From NCBI GenBank assembly GCA_027858325.1, contig JAQICU010000010.1, positions 1-8,772 on the forward strand: a stretch of DNA of 8,772 nt. The letters run 5' to 3'. Positions within the stretch are counted from its first letter, which is position 1. Each line of letters begins with the position of its first letter. Origin of the DNA: Candidatus Cloacimonadota bacterium. GTDB taxonomy: Bacteria > Cloacimonadota > Cloacimonadia > Cloacimonadales > TCS61. The position numbers were made by a program, and so were the translations under genes. The notes beneath the pieces are model-generated. The model saw only the letters and a list, made by a program, of their open reading frames with translations. It was not told the DNA's origin and made no database searches. Shown here in pieces: positions 5,613 through 8,772 of this stretch.

Positions 5613-7673
5613 TTACTTCTCCCTGCTTTTCAATACTTCTTCTTCAATACTTTTTGGTACTGCTTTATATTCGCTGAATTCCATTGTGAAATCAGCTTTC
5701 CCCTGAGTTACTGATCTGAATTGTGTAGCCAATCCAAAGGTTTCTGAGAGCGGCATTTCCGAATCTATACGCGTAAAATGGTTATCTATGACTGTATCTA
5801 AAACGAGTCCTCTATTCTGGTTAATTATTGCCATGATATTCCCACGGAATTCTGAAGGTGTTTCTACTGAAACTTTCATTACTGGTTCAAGAATAATTGG
5901 TTTAGCTTTCCGATAATTTTCTCTGAATGCAGCGCGGGTTGCGATTTCGAAGGCTAGTTGCGAAGAATCAACGGCATGGAAACCACCATCATCTAAAGTC
6001 ATTTTTACGCCAACAGTCGGGAATCCGGCAAGATTCCCCTCTTCTAACGCAGAGAAAAATCCCTTTTCACAACCGGGAATAAATTGACTGGGAATATTAC
6101 CGCCTCGCACTTTATCCATAAAAATGTTTTCATCTTTTCCTGAATGAGTTAAAATTCCCTTAACTCGCGCATATTGTCCACGTCCACCAGATTGTTTTTT
6201 GTGAATATAATCAAATTCAATTGCTTTTGTAATGGTTTCTCGATATGAAACTTGAGGTGCTCGAACTTCCAAATTAACACCATATTCTCTTCTCATTCTT
6301 TCGATATAAATATTTAAATGCAATTCACCCATTCCATGAACAATCGTTTCATTGGTTTCTTCATCCACGTTTGCTTTAAAGGTTGGATCTTCTTTAGTGA
6401 ATCTTGCGAGAGCTTTGGATAGTTTATCCTGATCAGCATTATCTTGAATTCCCAATGCCAAAGATATAATGGGTTTGGGAATATATGATTCGCGCATTGT
6501 ATAATCTATATTCCCACCATTAAAAGTATCTCCTATAGCACAATCAACTCCAAACATAGCAACTATATCTCCTGCCTGTGCACTTGTGATGTCTTCCATA
6601 TTATCTGCATGCATTTTTACCAGGCGACCCACTTTTATTTTATTCCCGGTTCTTGCATTTCTTAAGTCAGATCCCTTTGATAGCGTACCTTGATAGATAC
6701 GCAGGTATGTAAGTTGACCATATTGTTGGTTTTCTAATTTGAATGCCAGTGCAACAGTCGGAAGATCAGGATCGGCAACCAGTCTAATACTCTTCATATT
6801 ATCATCTTTATCATGTGCAATATTTATACCTGTTGTTGGGTCGGGAAGATAGCGGACAACTGCATCCAAAAGTAATTGAACACCTTTGTTCTTAAATGCA
6901 GAACCCATAAAAACAGGTGTCATTTCCATGGCAATAGTTGCCTTTCTTACAGCTTCAATTATCATCTCTTCAGTTTCATTTCCATCCAGAAAAGCTTCTG
7001 CCAGTTCATCACTGAACATCGAAACAGCATCTATCATAACTTCGCGCATTTTCTCAACTTTCGCTTTATATTCAGCGGGAATTTCTTTCTCTAAAACCTG
7101 TTCACCTTTTCGTCCTGTAAAGTATCTGGCTTTTCGGGAAATGAGGTCGATAATACCTTCAAAATTTTCTTCCAGTCCGATTGGAATCTGCATAAGGACT
7201 GCATTATGATCCAGTTTCTCACATAGTTGATCTTTTACTTTTTCCGGATCTGCACCAACTCTATCCAATTTGTTTATGAAAGCAATGTGGGGAACTTTAT
7301 ATCTTTTCAATTGTCGATCAACTGTAATCGATTGTGATTGTACACCACTAACTCCACATAGAACAAGTATCGCACCATCCAAAACGCGAAGTGCATTTTC
7401 AACCTCTATCGTGAAATCAACGTGTCCTGGAGTGTCGATCACGTTCAGGTTATGACCATCCCATCTAACATTGGTGGCAGCGGATGCAATTGTTATCCCA
7501 CGTTCCTTTTCTAATTCCATGGAATCCATTGTTGCCCCAACTCCATCTTTTCCACGCACTTCACCAATTCTGTATATTTTATTGCAATAATATAATATTC
7601 GCTCAGCTAATGTTGTTTTACCGGAATCAATGTGAGCACTGATACCAATATTCCTAAAATTTTTAATGTCCAT
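5613..7673 (-). CDS. fusA: Translation elongation factor G (mtEFG1/spdEFG1-like)
   Basis: A 686-residue ribosomal translocase GTPase. The GTPase domain has AHIDSGKTT (13-21), switch I RGITIASAAT (58-67), DTPGH (80-84) and NKLD (134-137). Later come domain III with GMGELHLNI, domain IV starting near HKKQSGGRGQYA, and domain V with ILEPVMKVSVETP and a C-terminal GKADFTMEFSEY. All five domains are present. The insertion-like GEVRGKDGVGATMDSME (37-53), where E. coli EF-G has GEVHDGAATMDWME, plus HNAVLMQIPIGLE and MGSAFKNKGVQ, match the mitochondrial EFG1/spdEFG1 subfamily as I recall it. An in-frame ATG seven codons upstream (7694) has no Shine-Dalgarno, whereas aaagagg at 7687-7681 lies 7 bases before the ATG at 7673, so the shorter start is chosen. 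It is convergent with guaA and not part of the purine unit. Confidence 0.96.
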   Translation of the reverse strand: MDIKNFRNIGISAHIDSGKTTLAERILYYCNKIYRIGEVRGKDGVGATMDSMELEKERGITIASAATNVRWDGHNLNVIDTPGHVDFTIEVENALRVLDGAILVLCGVSGVQSQSITVDRQLKRYKVPHIAFINKLDRVGADPEKVKDQLCEKLDHNAVLMQIPIGLEENFEGIIDLISRKARYFTGRKGEQVLEKEIPAEYKAKVEKMREVMIDAVSMFSDELAEAFLDGNETEEMIIEAVRKATIAMEMTPVFMGSAFKNKGVQLLLDAVVRYLPDPTTGINIAHDKDDNMKSIRLVADPDLPTVALAFKLENQQYGQLTYLRIYQGTLSKGSDLRNARTGNKIKVGRLVKMHADNMEDITSAQAGDIVAMFGVDCAIGDTFNGGNIDYTMRESYIPKPIISLALGIQDNADQDKLSKALARFTKEDPTFKANVDEETNETIVHGMGELHLNIYIERMRREYGVNLEVRAPQVSYRETITKAIEFDYIHKKQSGGRGQYARVKGILTHSGKDENIFMDKVRGGNIPSQFIPGCEKGFFSALEEGNLAGFPTVGVKMTLDDGGFHAVDSSQLAFEIATRAAFRENYRKAKPIILEPVMKVSVETPSEFRGNIMAIINQNRGLVLDTVIDNHFTRIDSEMPLSETFGLATQFRSVTQGKADFTMEFSEYKAVPKSIEEEVLKSREK

Positions 7674-7680
7674 TCTATTA

Positions 7681-7687
7681 CCTCTTT
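7681..7687 (-). promoter_or_regulatory. fusA ribosome binding site (decides the start)
   Basis: Minus-strand aaagagg, 7 bases upstream of the ATG at 7673. It lies inside the extra codons of the longer possible reading frame (start at 7694), which supports translation beginning at MDIKNF. Confidence 0.75.
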
Positions 7688-7794
7688 TTCTCATTCGAAA
7701 TTATTTATCTGAAGTTTAACAACTTGAAAATAAATATTTATACATTAATAATCTAATTTATTAATTATTAAAGCCATAAATTTTTTAAAGGTTT

Positions 7795-7800
7795 ATTATA
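7795..7800 (-). promoter_or_regulatory. Candidate fusA -10 box
   Basis: Minus-strand TATAAT, a perfect -10 match, about 120 bp upstream of the fusA start in an AT-rich region. No good -35 hexamer is found at 16-18 bp spacing (tcagtt at 17 bp), and random TATAAT matches are expected in such AT-rich DNA. This is a weak call. Confidence 0.3.
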
Positions 7801-7834
7801 CAAGTAAAATTTTAGATAACTGAAAATATTTTCC

Positions 7835-7863
7835 TTGACTTCTGATTTCAATAAACGTGAAAT
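7835..7863 (+). promoter_or_regulatory. Candidate promoter of the lipoprotein gene
   Basis: A TTGACT -35-like hexamer (7835-7840) and tgaaat (7858-7863) separated by 17 bp, 42 bp before the lipoprotein ATG. The -10 matches consensus at only 4 of 6 positions. An 8-bp inverted repeat covers the spacer and the -10. If the lineage uses a non-sigma-70-like promoter consensus, this reading could be wrong. Confidence 0.3.
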
Positions 7864-7865
7864 CA
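7843..7865. repeat. 8-bp perfect inverted repeat upstream of the lipoprotein gene
   Basis: The arms tgatttca (7843-7850) and tgaaatca (7858-7865) are exact reverse complements, with the 7-bp spacer ataaacg. The position, overlapping the candidate promoter, is what an operator for a dimeric repressor would have. It could instead be a 5'-UTR hairpin. No regulator gene is in the window. Confidence 0.55.
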
Positions 7866-7905
7866 ATACATATTTTAATTAAGCAAAATTCTGGAGGAAA
7901 CAGTT

Positions 7906-8772
7906 ATGTGGAAATATATCTTAATTATTGCAGTTTTGTTCTCTCTTTTTGGATGTGACAATCGTACTACTGATCCGGAAGATAGGCTTTGGTCTTGGGT
8001 CCACGTATATGAAAATGGAGAAATTATTTATAATGATGTGTTGGACGTTGCTGTTGATAGTAAATCTGTTACTTTGTATCTTTTGGATGATTCACAAGTT
8101 ACACTTAGTAAATATGTGAATATTGATTATCCTATTGATCCAACGCAAGGTGAAGATGAGATTGATAGAGACTATATAATTTTGGTAGAAAAAGAAGACT
8201 ATTTTACAAGATTTTATCAATGTAGTTATCAGGATACGATAATCATTGATGCAGTTAACGGTTTTTCACCGATTCCTTCCAGTGTTATCTGTGGTACTTT
8301 GTTCACACCCAATCATTATCCCGCTGCAGATAATTTCTTTTATGTGATTCAAGATTCCGTTATTATTGATAGCATCATTACTAATAATTTTGGTCATTTC
8401 ACTAGTGCTTCCTTAGGCTTTGGTAATTATCAGATTATCGAGGAAGAGTATTTTGGAGATCCGCTCTATCACGATTTTGATGTAACAAGTTTTTACGATG
8501 ATTATTATATCAGTATATTAACACTGGCCTATAAACCCAATATTTATTTGTATCCGACAGATAACACCAATCTAAATGTTTCAATTCTATTTCCAAATGA
8601 TGGAAAAGTGACTACGTCAATCCCGGATTATGGTTCAAGTTGGAAAGGTTTGGATGTTGATCCATCTGGAATGATAAATGATGAATATACTTATCTTTTT
8701 TATGAAAGCATTCATCCTGATTTCTACCAGTATAAACGCGGATGGTTTGTTCAGCGGGAAATGTTGGATTCA
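7906..8772 (+). CDS. Uncharacterised lipoprotein with a KPNIYLYP module, 3'-partial
   Basis: An open reading frame of 289 codons with no stop before the window ends. The ATG is preceded by a strong GGAGG (7893-7897) at 8 bases. The N-terminus MWKYILIIAVLFSLFGC is a lipoprotein signal peptide: one Lys, a hydrophobic stretch and a lipobox LFGC with the lipidated Cys at 17. The +2 residue is Asp, an inner-membrane retention signal in E. coli; whether that rule holds here is unknown. Residues about 127-178 (GTLFTPNHYPAADN...NNFGHFTSASLGFGNYQI) resemble a carboxypeptidase-regulatory-like beta-sandwich. From 210, KPNIYLYP followed by a Pro/Gly/Trp pattern (IPDYGSSWKGLDVDPSGMI) and YTYLFYES recalls a conserved C-terminal module in uncharacterised bacterial proteins, often KPVIYLYP...YSYLFWE. 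The protein is acidic and rich in aromatics. The function is unknown. It is divergent from fusA and probably its own unit. Confidence 0.85.
   Translation, partial: MWKYILIIAVLFSLFGCDNRTTDPEDRLWSWVHVYENGEIIYNDVLDVAVDSKSVTLYLLDDSQVTLSKYVNIDYPIDPTQGEDEIDRDYIILVEKEDYFTRFYQCSYQDTIIIDAVNGFSPIPSSVICGTLFTPNHYPAADNFFYVIQDSVIIDSIITNNFGHFTSASLGFGNYQIIEEEYFGDPLYHDFDVTSFYDDYYISILTLAYKPNIYLYPTDNTNLNVSILFPNDGKVTTSIPDYGSSWKGLDVDPSGMINDEYTYLFYESIHPDFYQYKRGWFVQREMLDS

Noticed and set aside
6876..7455. Plus-strand open frames opposite fusA
   Set aside because: They are overlapping shadows in several frames across the conserved EF-G GTPase region.
7692..7694. Longer fusA start seven codons upstream
   Set aside because: There is no Shine-Dalgarno before it, and the extra residues (MRKRGNR) are encoded by the ribosome binding site of the ATG at 7673.
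7928..8119. Small plus-strand frame inside the lipoprotein gene
   Set aside because: It is out of frame with a gene that has a strong GGAGG, signal peptide and lipobox. The longer frame runs open to the edge.

Overview
The window is an AT-rich bacterial chromosome segment. It carries a plus-strand purine biosynthesis cluster, then a convergent elongation factor G gene, then a divergent lipoprotein gene that runs off the right edge. The organism cannot be named from the sequence alone. Several housekeeping proteins have forms that I recall as closer to eukaryotic or organellar versions than to E. coli: a SAICAR synthetase joined to a class II AIR carboxylase (as in animal PAICS), a long GMP synthetase with an enlarged C-terminal dimerisation region (as in human GMPS), and an EF-G of the mtEFG1/spdEFG1 type. 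With the low GC content and the many short dispersed repeats, this suggests a non-proteobacterial Gram-negative lineage such as Cloacimonadota, Fibrobacterota, Spirochaetota or a relative. That placement is low-confidence inference.

Layout. Positions 1-1076 hold the 3' part of a purC-purE fusion. Positions 1074-1518 hold a compact cassette: a GxxExxY-family (PD-(D/E)xK fold) gene bounded by 30-bp imperfect inverted repeats. It sits exactly in the junction between purCE and purD. purD (1535-2800), purN (2948-3532) and guaA (3782-5563) follow. The two gaps around purN are filled with dispersed repeats: two related composite palindromic units (2834-2935 and 3587-3714), a lone copy of the cassette's repeat end forming the last codons of purN, an 11-bp direct repeat, a 14-bp perfect palindrome and a cttagc direct repeat. 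guaA and fusA converge on a 49-bp gap with a threefold heptamer repeat. fusA (7673-5613, minus) and the lipoprotein gene (7906 onward, plus) diverge from a 232-bp AT-rich region with candidate promoters and an 8-bp inverted repeat.

Function. PurD and PurN catalyse steps 2 and 3 of de novo IMP synthesis. The PurE part of the fusion makes CAIR from AIR and CO2, and the PurC part turns CAIR into SAICAR. GuaA converts XMP to GMP. The class II PurE implies that no PurK is needed. The GxxExxY gene has no evident purine role and looks like an insertion. The lipoprotein is uncharacterised; it has a probable carboxypeptidase-regulatory-like beta-sandwich and a C-terminal module beginning KPNIYLYP.

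No tRNA, rRNA, CRISPR array, riboswitch or convincing rho-independent terminator was seen. The strongest candidate for something under-described is the inverted-repeat-bounded GxxExxY cassette together with its solo end in purN.
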